Source of the DNA: AV80 sp035536995
Lineage (GTDB): Bacteria; Verrucomicrobiota; Verrucomicrobiia; Chthoniobacterales; UBA10450
Length of the DNA stretch: 64,000 bases
Assembly: GCA_035536995.1 (NCBI GenBank)
Contig: DATLNB010000007.1
Location: forward strand, 1-64,000
Direction: 5' to 3'
Positions 24,152 through 33,830 of the stretch are shown one piece after another. Numbering within the stretch: position 1 is the stretch's first letter; each line of letters begins with the position of its first letter. The notes under the pieces were generated by a model. It did no database searches. It was not told the DNA's origin and saw only the letters and a list, made by a program, of their open reading frames with translations. The position numbers and the translations under genes are program-made.

Positions 24152-25942
24152 ATGGGTGAAACGATGGCGAGATTTGTGAGCGACAATTCATCAGATGTTC
24201 GGCCCTGTCCTAGCTTTTTGCTGCGCGGCCCGCTGCTGGTTGCCGTGGCAGCTGCACTTCCAGCAATCGGAATCGTGATCCTGATCGCTCGTTACGGTGT
24301 CTCCATTCCGCTGCTCGACGATTGGGAGATGGTGCCGTTGGTCACCGACGCGCGGCAGGGCCGGTTGAGCTTCGCGGCAATATTCGAACAACAGCAGGAG
24401 GCCCGGACTGTTTTTCCAAAGTTTCTCTTCCTCGTTTTTGCGGTCGTAAAACACTGGGACGGGCGGGTGATCATGATGGTTTCGGTGCTGTTATGTTTTG
24501 TGACAGCGCTCGGCGTGTACCGGTTACTGCGTCGAACAGGCATTTCCTCCCGTGGTGCCGCAGTCGTTTTTCTGCTCGTTCTGCCTTTGATATTTTCGCC
24601 GGCGCAGCACGAGCTTTGGCTGCTGGCCTCCGGCGCTCCCTCCTTTGTTCCCGCGCTCTGCCTGGTCTGGGCTATGTGCGTTTTGACCGGAGATCGTTCG
24701 GTGCCAGCGAAGTTCTGGCTCTGCCTGGCCTTCACGGTCATCGCCAGCTTTACCCTGGCCAACGGACTCCTTCTCTGGGGCCTCACTTTTCCGGCCTTTT
24801 TTGCGATGAACCCCAGGCGCCGGGATTTGCGCTGGTTTTTCCTTTGGTGGGTGGCCTGCGGAATTTGCGCTGCTGCTTACTTCGCAGGTTTCAAACATCG
24901 CCCGGATCTGCCGGCCTTTGCCCCGCCAAAACCTCTCAGCGAATATCTCCACTACGTTGCCGTGTTTCTCGGCTCAGGTCTGGCGCGGTCCGGAAACAGC
25001 AAACCGCTTGCGGCTTCGACCATTGTCGGAGCGATCGCGTTAGCGGGTTACCTCGCGGCTCTCGGTTACTCCCTATTTCGGTGGCGCGACCGCGCTTACT
25101 GCGCGCGTGCCGTGCCCTGGCTAGCGGTTGCTTCTTTCTCCGTCGGAAGCGCCTGTCTCGCCGCCCTGGGCCGGATTGAGTGGGGCGTAGCGCAAGCCCT
25201 CGAATCCCGCTACGTGACTTTCTCTCTTTACTGTACCGTGGGCCTCGTCGCGCTGGCTGCGATTTTTTTGAAGCATTTTGTTGCCACGTTCCGAGGCAAT
25301 GGGGCGCGCGTCGGTGCCCAGATCGGACTTGGAATCCTTGGAGTGGCGTATGTCGCCGTGCTGGCAACGTGCGCGTTCGCATCGATCCCGTTTTTCAAGT
25401 GGCGCTCGGCTACGGCGCGAATGGGTTACGGCGGCGTCCTCTTCAGTCAGGTGCTCGACACCTCGCGGGCAATCCAGGCGGGCAATTTTCCCCGGCCCTT
25501 TGAGGTCCAGCAACGCGCAAACGCGCTTGATCGCCTGCGAATGCTGCGAACCCCATTGATTCGGACCACCCGTATCAGTGAAATGCGGCGTTCCGATCTG
25601 AACGATGAATCGGCCGGGTGGCTTGACGCGTTTCAGGTTCACGACGGAACCGGGTCAGCCTCAGGCTGGGCGGCTTTGCCCCGGCGGCCAGCGGATTGCG
25701 TCGTCCTTGCTTACCAGGACGGGGCGGGGGAATGGATCGCCTTTGCCGTATCCAGTGTGTTAGTGGCGCGGCCGGACGTAACCGCAAAGCTGGGTAACCG
25801 CGAATTTTTGTGGAGCGGTTGGCGCGCGGAATTTCCGGTGGCGGGCTTGCCCCGGGGGGCGCAGATCTCCGCGTGGGGTTTGGACGCGAAAGGCGCCAAA
25901 CTGCACCGGCTCAAGAGTGCGAGCGCGCTGCCAACGCTTTGA
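24152..25942 (+). CDS. GT-C-like polytopic membrane protein, paralogue A
   Basis: A 596-residue membrane protein with about ten hydrophobic helices and a soluble C-terminal part. It is one of four paralogues here. Shared marks: after helix 1, ARYGVSIPLLDDWEMVP (an acidic pair in the first outer loop, as in GT-C glycosyltransferases); QQQEARTVFPKF where the others have QHNEHRxFxP; and LIFSPAQHELWLLASG for FSPxQxENWxWG. The C-terminal module (about 490-590) has SGWAALP, VVLAYQD, ARPDV, WSGWRAEFP, ISAWGLDAKG. It is the most diverged copy: the HNE motif is QEA. Role inferred: lipid-linked sugar transferase acting outside the inner membrane. ATG 24164 is an alternative start. Confidence 0.75.
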   Translation: MGETMARFVSDNSSDVRPCPSFLLRGPLLVAVAAALPAIGIVILIARYGVSIPLLDDWEMVPLVTDARQGRLSFAAIFEQQQEARTVFPKFLFLVFAVVKHWDGRVIMMVSVLLCFVTALGVYRLLRRTGISSRGAAVVFLLVLPLIFSPAQHELWLLASGAPSFVPALCLVWAMCVLTGDRSVPAKFWLCLAFTVIASFTLANGLLLWGLTFPAFFAMNPRRRDLRWFFLWWVACGICAAAYFAGFKHRPDLPAFAPPKPLSEYLHYVAVFLGSGLARSGNSKPLAASTIVGAIALAGYLAALGYSLFRWRDRAYCARAVPWLAVASFSVGSACLAALGRIEWGVAQALESRYVTFSLYCTVGLVALAAIFLKHFVATFRGNGARVGAQIGLGILGVAYVAVLATCAFASIPFFKWRSATARMGYGGVLFSQVLDTSRAIQAGNFPRPFEVQQRANALDRLRMLRTPLIRTTRISEMRRSDLNDESAGWLDAFQVHDGTGSASGWAALPRRPADCVVLAYQDGAGEWIAFAVSSVLVARPDVTAKLGNREFLWSGWRAEFPVAGLPRGAQISAWGLDAKGAKLHRLKSASALPTL

Positions 25943-26008
25943 TCGCGCAGAGCGAATTCCTTTTTTTGAAATCGCTGGACTTATTTCTGCTATCGCGTAA
26001 AACACCGC

Positions 26009-26893
26009 GTGTTTCGTCGTATGCTTTTCCTTAACCGTTCCGTTTGCTTTCGCGAAACAGCTCTCTGTCTCGCTCTGTTAGTCGGAGTTTCCAGTTTAGC
26101 CGGATCCTCGGCGCAGGCCCAGGCCCCGCCCACCATTCGCCTCGCCAACATCTCGACCCGGCTCGCCGTGGGCACAGGCAGTAACGTCCTGATCGGCGGG
26201 TTCATCATTACCGGTTCGCAGCCGAAGAAGCTGCTCATTCGCGGCCTCGGCCCGTCTCTCCCTGTCGTGGCAAATCTCGCGGATCCCCTCCTGGAACTGC
26301 ACGACTCGACCGGCGCGCTGACCGCAGCTACTGACAACTGGAGAGACACCCAGCAGGATGAGCTGAAAGAGACGACGATTCCGCCCCGAAACGATTACGA
26401 ATCCGGGATGGTGCAAACACTGCAGCCAGGGGCCTACACCGTTATCCTGTCGGGGAAAAATGCCACCGTCGGCGTCGGCCTAGTCGAAGTGTATGACCTG
26501 GACGAGACGGTCGATTCGAAGCTGGCGAATATCGCGACGCGTGGATTTGTAAACGAAGGCGACGATGTTCTGATCGGCGGAACCATTATCCTCGGCAGCG
26601 GCACCACCGATGTATTGTTCCGTGCCATTGGCCCGTCGATCTCGTCGAGCGCTACGAACGCATTGCAAGACACGACCCTCGATCTTTTCAACGGCCAGGG
26701 GGCTCTGGTGGCGACGAACGACAACTGGCAGGACAGCCAAAAGGCCGAGATCGAAGCGAGCACGATCCCGCCTTCGGATCCGCGGGAAGCCGCCATTCTT
26801 CGTTCGCTTTCTCCCGGCAACTATACGGCAATCGTGCGAGGCAAGAACAACACCACCGGGGTGGGGTTGATCGAGGCTTACCAGATCAGGTAG
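26009..26893 (+). CDS. Exported protein made of two 'NVLIGGFI' repeats
   Basis: A signal peptide (hydrophobic TALCLALLVGVSSLAG, cleavage after SSAQAQA) is followed by two tandem repeats of about 125 residues. Each repeat runs from LANIS/LANIA-TR through VLIGG(F/T)II and IRxLGPSL/FRAIGPSI, ELHDSTG/DLFNGQG, NWRD/NWQD, and (G/N)YT(V/A)I(L/V)xGKN to VGLVEVYDLD/VGLIEAYQIR. The repeats look like beta-sandwich units. The same module pair ends the beta-helix protein at 33831. I know this pattern from exported Verrucomicrobia proteins but no function. Start is GTG 26009 or ATG 26021. The next gene follows by 6 bases, so they are co-transcribed. Confidence 0.8.
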   Translation: MFRRMLFLNRSVCFRETALCLALLVGVSSLAGSSAQAQAPPTIRLANISTRLAVGTGSNVLIGGFIITGSQPKKLLIRGLGPSLPVVANLADPLLELHDSTGALTAATDNWRDTQQDELKETTIPPRNDYESGMVQTLQPGAYTVILSGKNATVGVGLVEVYDLDETVDSKLANIATRGFVNEGDDVLIGGTIILGSGTTDVLFRAIGPSISSSATNALQDTTLDLFNGQGALVATNDNWQDSQKAEIEASTIPPSDPREAAILRSLSPGNYTAIVRGKNNTTGVGLIEAYQIR

Positions 26894-26899
26894 ACGGCC

Positions 26900-29275
26900 A
26901 TGCGATCCTTTACTCAAACATTAGTAATCGGAGCGGTGGTAGCTCTCGTCCTGGGAGGCAATGGAGTAGCGCGGGCGCAGGTGAACGGTAACCGAACCAT
27001 CAGCGCCCCAGCTCTAGGGAGTATGCTGTCGGTAAGTACCTCAAGCCAGTTTGCCGGGGCGGTTTCGTCCATCAAGTGGGGCGATAAAGAGTTTATCAAC
27101 AACTGGGATCATGGCCGTCAGTTGCAGCTGAACTCACAGTTCTTCAATCGCTTTATCTGCTACAACCCATATGAGGCTGGCAGTTTTAATGACGGCAGGG
27201 GTCCGACGTCGACGAGCAAGCTGCTATCTATGACCAACACCAGCACCAGTCTGGACGCGACGACCCAGATGGCATGGTACTACGACAAGTACTTGGAGAG
27301 CGACAAACCGGAAGACTACTGCGGCGATCCTTCTCAATGGCTGCCGGTCAACAAGCCCTACACCACTCCTTTGTCTGACTATAAAGTCCGCAAGACTGTT
27401 ACGATTGGCTACAAAGGCATTCCTAACGTGATTGAGTATCTCGTTGAGCAGGCCGTCCCTGAAGCAGTTCGTGAGGGAATGAACAATGTCACGGCCGTGG
27501 TGAATTATGAGTTTTCGTCGCTCCGTTCGTGGGATGTTGTCTCCAAGGATTACCGGAATGTCCGTGCCCTGGCCGGAGTAGACGACCGTATCAAGGTCGT
27601 GTCGACGGCCGACGGGAACCATGCAATGGGATGGTACGCTCCCGAGTTACATCAACCATATGCGGATGTAGGAGTGGTGAACTGGTGGTTCATAGTTCCG
27701 CCGAACCCCTTTTACCGAGATCCCAACGACCCCAGCAAGTTAGACCTGGACTTTGCCTGTGTGCATTTTGGCAGTGTTAACCGTTATGACAGCTTCGGCC
27801 CCGGGACCACGCATGATCGCGCTTACCTGGTGATCGGAAATCTGGAGCAAGTAAGGCAAGGACTGGCCCTGGTTCATTCACAGTTCACCAGCCTGGATCC
27901 GGAGGTTTTTAACTGGCGCGACTATCTCTCGATGCATGGGCTGGGTTTCCTGGTGACTCCCGAGGCTGCGCAGAACCACTGGCTCAGCCAGGGCATCGTC
28001 CAGCCGTTGCGCGGATCGCGCACCTTCTCACCAACGCAATATCTTCAGATGAATCCCGACCTGGGGCTCGGACAATCGGATTATCTCGGGGCCATCGCGC
28101 ACTACGTTAACACGGGCCGCGACGAAGGCCGGGGAACGACGGTTCGGCCGGCCGCTGGGATGCAGCACCTCGTAACGCTGGAAAACGGCTACGCCACTGC
28201 TTCGGGGCAGAATTCCTCTGCCCAGCTTGGCAATGGGGACACCGCGCCGTCCGGGCCGACTACTGTAGCCCACGGCGGCCGGTTAACTGAGGTGGCGGCA
28301 GGCGACTACGCTTCTCTGGGAGTGAAGCCCGATGGCAGTGTCTGGGCGTGGGGCTCGAACCAGTATGGAATAAGGGGCGATGGGGGCACGGGCGGGATAA
28401 TCGCCGAGCCTGTCGCGGTCCCGGGGATCCAGGCATCGACCCCTTCGCGGGTGGGCATTCATGCTCTCGCAGTCGGCACTGCATGTTATGCCGTCATTGA
28501 CCCGAACGGCCAGGTCTGGACCTGGGGATCAAACTGGAATGGCCGCCTCGGTGACGGAACGACGGCAGACCGGTACTTGGCGGCGCGGGTAAAGAAGAGC
28601 GCCAACCCTAATGATTATCTCACTGGAGTTGTCTCGATCGCGATAGGCGGCGGGATAATGGCGGCGGTCGATGCTGACGGCACGGTCTGGACCTGGGGCG
28701 CCGGAGCGAACGGTGCGCTCGGCAACGGTTCTACTGAAGATAGCAGCTACGCCGTGCAAGTCTTGCAGGGAGGAAATAACAACACGACCACTCCGTTGGT
28801 TGGGATCACTCAGGTCGCCTGCGGTTCCTCCGGCTTTTGTATTGCCCTGGCTAGATACGGCCAGGTCTTCGGCTGGGGCAACAACGACTTTTCGCAGCTG
28901 GGCATTGCACCGGGAGGCGCATTATCGATCGCCACACCCATCGCGGTAGGCCCCGGTAATATAGACATGATTGCTGCGGGAGGAGCGCACGGCCTCGCTC
29001 GAAGCGCGAGCGACGGACAAGTGTACGGATGGGGTTACAACGGCTATGGCCAGCTCGGGGCCGGCTTTGCCAGCGTGGCGCAATATCCTCCAATTCCCAT
29101 GAGTGCCGGTCCGGACGGCATGAACGACGTCGTGGATCTTGCGGCCTGTTCGAACTTCAGTGTGATGGTGCGATCCAGCGATCGCGCTGTGTTCGTTGCC
29201 GGAGATGACCAGTCGGGCCAATTCGGCAGCAATGGGACCGGGTCGACTCAATATCTGCCGATTCGGAGTCGTTGA
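26900..29275 (+). CDS. Exported RCC1-repeat protein with unknown N-terminal domain
   Basis: A 791-residue protein with a signal peptide (LVIGAVVALVLGGNGVARAQ). Residues about 28-345 form a domain I do not recognise, rich in Trp, Tyr and Asp (SIKWGDKEFINNWDHGRQLQL; VNWWFIVPPNPFYRDPNDP). Residues 355-415 contain a short helical motif (YLQMNPDLGL, HYVNTGRDEGR) seen in many surface proteins. From about 425 to the end are six or so RCC1-type repeats (SVWAWGSNQYG, QVWTWGSNWNGRLGDGTT, TVWTWGAGANGALGNGS, QVFGWGNNDFSQLG, QVYGWGYNGYGQLG) forming a beta-propeller. It probably binds a partner or glycan at the surface. Its DNA looks less GC-rich than its neighbours. Confidence 0.8.
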   Translation: MRSFTQTLVIGAVVALVLGGNGVARAQVNGNRTISAPALGSMLSVSTSSQFAGAVSSIKWGDKEFINNWDHGRQLQLNSQFFNRFICYNPYEAGSFNDGRGPTSTSKLLSMTNTSTSLDATTQMAWYYDKYLESDKPEDYCGDPSQWLPVNKPYTTPLSDYKVRKTVTIGYKGIPNVIEYLVEQAVPEAVREGMNNVTAVVNYEFSSLRSWDVVSKDYRNVRALAGVDDRIKVVSTADGNHAMGWYAPELHQPYADVGVVNWWFIVPPNPFYRDPNDPSKLDLDFACVHFGSVNRYDSFGPGTTHDRAYLVIGNLEQVRQGLALVHSQFTSLDPEVFNWRDYLSMHGLGFLVTPEAAQNHWLSQGIVQPLRGSRTFSPTQYLQMNPDLGLGQSDYLGAIAHYVNTGRDEGRGTTVRPAAGMQHLVTLENGYATASGQNSSAQLGNGDTAPSGPTTVAHGGRLTEVAAGDYASLGVKPDGSVWAWGSNQYGIRGDGGTGGIIAEPVAVPGIQASTPSRVGIHALAVGTACYAVIDPNGQVWTWGSNWNGRLGDGTTADRYLAARVKKSANPNDYLTGVVSIAIGGGIMAAVDADGTVWTWGAGANGALGNGSTEDSSYAVQVLQGGNNNTTTPLVGITQVACGSSGFCIALARYGQVFGWGNNDFSQLGIAPGGALSIATPIAVGPGNIDMIAAGGAHGLARSASDGQVYGWGYNGYGQLGAGFASVAQYPPIPMSAGPDGMNDVVDLAACSNFSVMVRSSDRAVFVAGDDQSGQFGSNGTGSTQYLPIRSR

Positions 29276-29330
29276 GCGTTAGGTTGGCAGGAAATGATGA
29301 CGCGGTCGACGCGTCTTGAAGTAAAACTGT

Positions 29331-30125
29331 TTAGCCGGCCACTTTCCTAATGATGGTCTGAAGCGAGACCACCTTACGAAACGGAAACTCGGAGTAGGCG
29401 CGACCACCGCGCCAATAATGGTGACCCTGCGGTGAGAGGAAGAATGTTTCTACGTCGGACCGAACACGTTCCAGAAGCTCAGCGAAGGATACGTCCGAAG
29501 GGACCCCGCTGATTTGGGTTTGGGCATCGAAGATTCTCGGAGCCTGTTCCCGGTCGTAGGCGTCTCCGTGCCCTTGCAGGATGAAATCGAAACAGTGAAT
29601 TGAAGCGCCGCCGGGCGCTAACAATTCCGAAATGCCGTTAAAGCAAACGGCCAGTGCATCCGGTGGGATGTGTTCCAGAACCGAGATCGAGAAGATGGCG
29701 TCAAATGATCCAGGAGCCAGGCCGGGCAAGCCTGGGCGAAGATATTCGCGCACGATTTTCACCTTTGGGTATTGGACGACGTAGCGCTCGAAGTCGGTCG
29801 GACCGTTGCCGAATCCGTCGTAAGGATCCACCAGGGTGACGTCGTAGCCCAATTCCTCGAGGAGCCCGCTCACGATTGGTTCTCCGCCGCCAATCTCGAG
29901 AAGGCGCGCCGGTGGAGGGACATTCGCCAGGATTGCTTTTGCGGCCCAGGGCCGTTGCACGTTTTTGAGGTCGCCGTCCAGCGGGGTAATCAACCGAAGT
30001 TCGTCCAGGCTTTCACAGTAGTCGGCCACCGTGGCATAAGATGCGCCCGGGCCGGGCCCGGATTCGGAAAAACGCGACAGGATTTGCGCCCGATGAGCTG
30101 GACTATTGATGCGATGGATAGACAT
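29331..30125 (-). CDS. SAM-dependent methyltransferase (class I)
   Basis: A 264-residue methyltransferase. The SAM-binding glycine motif is LLEIGGGEPIVSGLLEELG, the acidic residue after strand 2 is in VTLVDPYDGFG, and motif IV is FDAIFSISVLEHIPPD. A C-terminal region (YWRGGRAYSEFPFRKVVSLQTI) may hold substrate contacts. It is the last gene of a run of glycosyltransferase genes: its ATG overlaps the GT4 stop (TGATG). By context it probably methylates a sugar or a terminal group on a glycan, perhaps as a chain terminator; the acceptor cannot be read from the sequence. Confidence 0.85.
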   Translation of the reverse strand: MSIHRINSPAHRAQILSRFSESGPGPGASYATVADYCESLDELRLITPLDGDLKNVQRPWAAKAILANVPPPARLLEIGGGEPIVSGLLEELGYDVTLVDPYDGFGNGPTDFERYVVQYPKVKIVREYLRPGLPGLAPGSFDAIFSISVLEHIPPDALAVCFNGISELLAPGGASIHCFDFILQGHGDAYDREQAPRIFDAQTQISGVPSDVSFAELLERVRSDVETFFLSPQGHHYWRGGRAYSEFPFRKVVSLQTIIRKVAG

Positions 30126-31294
30126 CAGTTCGGTTTCGTCCCATTGGGGCAGTTTTTCTCGTAAAAGTCCACCAGCGCATGGGTATTTTTAGTCCAGTCG
30201 AAATGTTCGCGAGCAAACCTTCCGGCACCGGCGGCCAGGCGTTCGCTCTGCGCGGTGTCGGCCCGCAATTGCAAAACAGAATCGACAATGCCAAGTGCGT
30301 CCACGTTATCGAGCACCCAGGCCTCTTCGCCGTGGCGGACAAAGCGCCCTACGTTTGTCCGCGGCAGGACTACCGGCCGGCCCATGGCGAAGAACTCGGG
30401 AAGCTTACCCGGGAGGCGAAACTCATTGAAAGGATCGTCCGCCCCGGGCTGGACCAGAACGTCCGCCAAACTCAGGAGCGCAGGAATATCTTGGTAGGAG
30501 ACATAGCCGAGCTCGATCGAAACGCGGTAAGCCCATTCTTCATCCGGTCCGAGGTAGGAACAGAAGTCGCGGCCGGTTCGGATAAGTCTGGCGGGCGTGC
30601 CCTCGCGGTCGAGGATGGCCGCCGCGAGATACAGGCTGCGGACGTCGCGTCCGTTCGCGGAATGGACATTGCCAGTGTAACAGAGGACTACAGTGCCTTC
30701 GGCGATCCCAAGTTGTTCGAGCAAGTGCGCGTCGCGCGGCCGCGGATAAAAGAGATCATGAGTAGCGCCAGGCCACAGAATAAGTGTTGGTACTTCGGCC
30801 GGAACGAACTGCTCGAGCCGATCCATGATCATTGTCACCCCTTTGGCTGAGGAAAGAAAAGCCCGATAATGACGCGGATGCGAGAGGTTCCCTGGGATCT
30901 CGAGATAGCGCGAGCGGGCGAGCTCCTCGAAGGAGATCCCGACGTTGACCTCCAGGATGTGTTCCTCGTTGTCCTCGAGGTGAATGAAGAGCGCGAAGTC
31001 CGAAAAGCCGGCCAGTTTTTCGCAAAAGAGCCGGACGTTTTCGCGCGGTGTCCAGGCATGGACAATGTCCGGCGCCTGGCCGTTGGCGAAGACGTGGGTC
31101 CAATCGCCGTCCACCCGATCGAACCGGTGGACAGAGTAGCTTTGTTCACCTAGCCCGGCGCCGTGGTCGACGTCATGGGGGATGGCAACGGCGACGGAAT
31201 GCCTCATGCCGGCAAGCTGGTTGGCGAAGTTATGAACGTGGACCGCGCTGTTTGCGCTAAAGTCGTGGTAAAGAACAAAGAGGATGTTACTCAC
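30125..31294 (-). CDS. Glycosyltransferase family 4-like
   Basis: A 389-residue GT-B-fold enzyme. The N-terminal Rossmann half starts ILFVLYHDFSANSAVHVHNFANQL; the C-terminal half has LCYTGNVHSANGRDVRSLYLAA and the nucleotide-sugar region DDPFNEFRLPGKLPEFFAMGRPVVLPRT, with the family's EFxxxGKxxE-like pattern (P-x-K-L-P-E). A GTG start at 31294 overlaps the previous gene's stop by 8 bases (GTGAGTAA). The in-frame extension to 31324 lies fully inside that gene. Operon partner of the large GT2 and the methyltransferase; likely builds a surface glycan from a nucleotide sugar in the cytoplasm. Confidence 0.88.
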   Translation of the reverse strand: MSNILFVLYHDFSANSAVHVHNFANQLAGMRHSVAVAIPHDVDHGAGLGEQSYSVHRFDRVDGDWTHVFANGQAPDIVHAWTPRENVRLFCEKLAGFSDFALFIHLEDNEEHILEVNVGISFEELARSRYLEIPGNLSHPRHYRAFLSSAKGVTMIMDRLEQFVPAEVPTLILWPGATHDLFYPRPRDAHLLEQLGIAEGTVVLCYTGNVHSANGRDVRSLYLAAAILDREGTPARLIRTGRDFCSYLGPDEEWAYRVSIELGYVSYQDIPALLSLADVLVQPGADDPFNEFRLPGKLPEFFAMGRPVVLPRTNVGRFVRHGEEAWVLDNVDALGIVDSVLQLRADTAQSERLAAGAGRFAREHFDWTKNTHALVDFYEKNCPNGTKPN

Positions 31295-33710
31295 GAGAGC
31301 GAGGGCTGAAGTCGCCGCGTTCAAGGTCCAGGTTACGGTTGTAGTAGGGATCGCCCTTTTCGATTACTTCTTCCCACTGATCGAGCAGAAGCATCCGGTC
31401 CACCATGTCGTAATAGCTTTGCGGCCGCGAGACAAACTCGTCGTGGAGCAAGCATGCCCGAGGTGTGCATATCACCCGAAGGCCGCGGGTCCGCAGGCGC
31501 AGACAAAGATCGACATCCTGGTAGGCCGTAAAATAATGCGGACTGAAACCGCCGATCTCCTGAAAGACCGAAGCGCGAGTCATCAGGCAGGCGGCCGTCA
31601 CCACCGAAACTTCGCGGGCGCAAGCCAGGTTGCCGGCATAACCATCGACAGTCATTGGAAATCCGCGCATTACGTGATCTGCCGTGCCGCGCATGCCAAG
31701 GGTGACGCCCGCGTGTTGAACCGTTCGGTCCTCGTAAATGAGCAAGGCCCCCGCCGCGCCCACCTCCGGCTGCTCAGCGTAGTAGGCAAGGTTTTGCAAC
31801 CAATCGTCGGAGATGACAGCAGTGTCGTTATTTAAAAAGACAAGAAGCTCACCCGTAGCCGCCTGGGCTCCGAAGTTATTTGCGCGCGAGAAATTGAACT
31901 TCCCCGGAAAGGGAACCCGCCGGACCGGGTACTGTTCCATAAGACTGATGGAAGCGGGGTCGGTAGTATCGTTGTCCACCAGGACAACTTCAAAATCAGG
32001 ATGGGAAGTCTTATCAAAGATGCTTCGCAGACAGCGTCCCAGGACTTTGGGCGCGTCCCGGCTGGGAATAATGACGCTAACACGAGAGTGCGATTCGCGC
32101 TTCGCCGGAAGAATGCCGAGCCGATGAGGAAGCTCTAGCTGGTGGGCGCGCCCGGGCAGGTGGACCCGCTTCAGGTGGGCGTTGACCGCCTTCTCCTGAA
32201 GAGAACCGATCCTGGGTTTTGCATCTGGCTTCTCCGCTATGCTATTGGGAGTCTTACGCCAATGGTAAAGAATTTCAGGGACGTGCCCTATGCGCGGTCC
32301 GGCCTCGCTTAGGCGGAGCATAAACTCGAAATCCTGGATGCCATCGTAGGCGGAATCGAAGCAAACCTTCTGGGCGAGCTCTCGTTTTACACAAAGCAGG
32401 TGCCCCACGTACATGACCCCGCGAAAATATTCGGGCGACCATCCGGGCTTGAAGAATGGTTCGACCAGCTGCCCTGAGCTATCCTCCAGCTTGTCTTCAT
32501 CGGAGTAAGCGACGTCATACCCTTCATCAAGCTTCTCCTTCATTGAAGCGAGAGCCACAGGATGGAGGAGATCGTCGTGATCCAGAAAACAAACGTAATC
32601 ACCCCGGGCGCTGGCCAGAGCGTGGTTTGTCGCGGCGCTGATTCCTTTGCCCGGGGAACTAGCGATCCGCAACCTGGGGCTAAGGGTCGCGAACAAATCG
32701 AGAAGCTTCTTCGTCTCGCGGTCGGTGGAGCCATCGTCCACGACACACCATTCCCAGTCCGGGAATGTTTGGTTTATAAGGCTCAAGGCGGCTTCCGCCA
32801 GCCACTCGGGCTTCGTGTTATAAACGGGAGTGAGGACACTGAAAAAAGGAGTCTCGCTGGCCACGCGGGCGGCGTGGTGCTGGAGACCCGGGCGGACGAG
32901 TTCGAAGGCTTTGTTAGCCGAGAGAGGAGATAACTTGAGGATCCGTTCGGTCGGCCTTTCCAGGGGGAAATCAAGGTCTTCCTCCGGAAAATCGCCATTC
33001 GTCTCCCGTTCCAAATTGTGATCGAAGAACGGCTGCCATTGCCCGCCATGCTCAATCGTCTCGAGCTTTATGGCCGACGTCCCTGGTGGCACTTCAATTT
33101 CGACCGCAAATCCACAACAACTGGCCTCGGGATATTCGCGAAATGACTCCGCGACATCCGGCCGCTCCAAACCGTAACGGGCCAGCTTCGTTTTTTTTCC
33201 GACCTTGACCCGAACACCCGCGATCTGACGGCCGCTCCGGGAAAAACACCAGCCCTTGATCAGAAGGAGTTCGCGGTTTGTTTTCCAACGCTTGGGCAGG
33301 TCGAGCGTAAAAGCGATGTCCGATACCGGCGTTTCTTGGAGCCGCCTCTGGCTTCGATTAAAGACCTTCCAAACCGGCTTAATGATCTTCCAGGAAATTG
33401 AACGCTGGATCTGCTCTAGGGCGCGCTCGCGTTCTTTGAACTTCGCCGTCGCGTCGGCCCTCCTGACTTTTTGATCCCAGGCTTCCCGCTCAGCCTGCTC
33501 CAATCGGGCCCGAAGGATGGCGGCGTCGGATTGAAGCAGCCTCGCAAATGTTTTGAGGGCGTTAATATGGCGGTGAATCGCCTCGACGGTTTGTCCCGGG
33601 CGCGCCTGGCCGGCCGGAAGCGTTAACTGGGCGCGAAGCTTGACAAGCGAACGGCGAAGCTCGTCCAACTCGGCATTTAGCTGCCGCAAATGATCGTCTT
33701 GGTCAGGCAC
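31287..33710 (-). CDS. Large glycosyltransferase with two GT2 domains and a sandwich-like module
   Basis: An 807-residue protein. Residues 1-115 are a heptad-rich coiled coil. Residues 150-240 form a beta-rich module (LLLIKGWCFS, KVGKKTKLARYGLERPDVAESF, ASCCGFAVEI, VPPGTSAIKLETI). Two GT-A domains follow: the first (about 285-510) with SVLTPVYNTKPEWL, VVDDGSTD and FLDHDDLLHP; the second (about 535-780) with SVIIPSRD, EVVLVDNDTTD, FLNNDTAVISDDWL. Both carry DxD-like metal motifs (DHDD, NNDT). Such tandem enzymes make O-antigen-like or rhamnan-like chains. The start is GTG. The module resembles the C-terminal part of the GT-C-like paralogues. Confidence 0.9.
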   Translation of the reverse strand: MPDQDDHLRQLNAELDELRRSLVKLRAQLTLPAGQARPGQTVEAIHRHINALKTFARLLQSDAAILRARLEQAEREAWDQKVRRADATAKFKERERALEQIQRSISWKIIKPVWKVFNRSQRRLQETPVSDIAFTLDLPKRWKTNRELLLIKGWCFSRSGRQIAGVRVKVGKKTKLARYGLERPDVAESFREYPEASCCGFAVEIEVPPGTSAIKLETIEHGGQWQPFFDHNLERETNGDFPEEDLDFPLERPTERILKLSPLSANKAFELVRPGLQHHAARVASETPFFSVLTPVYNTKPEWLAEAALSLINQTFPDWEWCVVDDGSTDRETKKLLDLFATLSPRLRIASSPGKGISAATNHALASARGDYVCFLDHDDLLHPVALASMKEKLDEGYDVAYSDEDKLEDSSGQLVEPFFKPGWSPEYFRGVMYVGHLLCVKRELAQKVCFDSAYDGIQDFEFMLRLSEAGPRIGHVPEILYHWRKTPNSIAEKPDAKPRIGSLQEKAVNAHLKRVHLPGRAHQLELPHRLGILPAKRESHSRVSVIIPSRDAPKVLGRCLRSIFDKTSHPDFEVVLVDNDTTDPASISLMEQYPVRRVPFPGKFNFSRANNFGAQAATGELLVFLNNDTAVISDDWLQNLAYYAEQPEVGAAGALLIYEDRTVQHAGVTLGMRGTADHVMRGFPMTVDGYAGNLACAREVSVVTAACLMTRASVFQEIGGFSPHYFTAYQDVDLCLRLRTRGLRVICTPRACLLHDEFVSRPQSYYDMVDRMLLLDQWEEVIEKGDPYYNRNLDLERGDFSPRSRE

Positions 33711-33830
33711 GACGGAGTCAGGGATTGTGGCGTCCCCGGGAGCTAATTCAAGTTTCGCATCGCGCTGCTCCGGGCCCTTCGCGAGAGAAACGAAAGCTGG
33801 AGCCAGCTCCCCCGATGACCGGCCGCCCGA

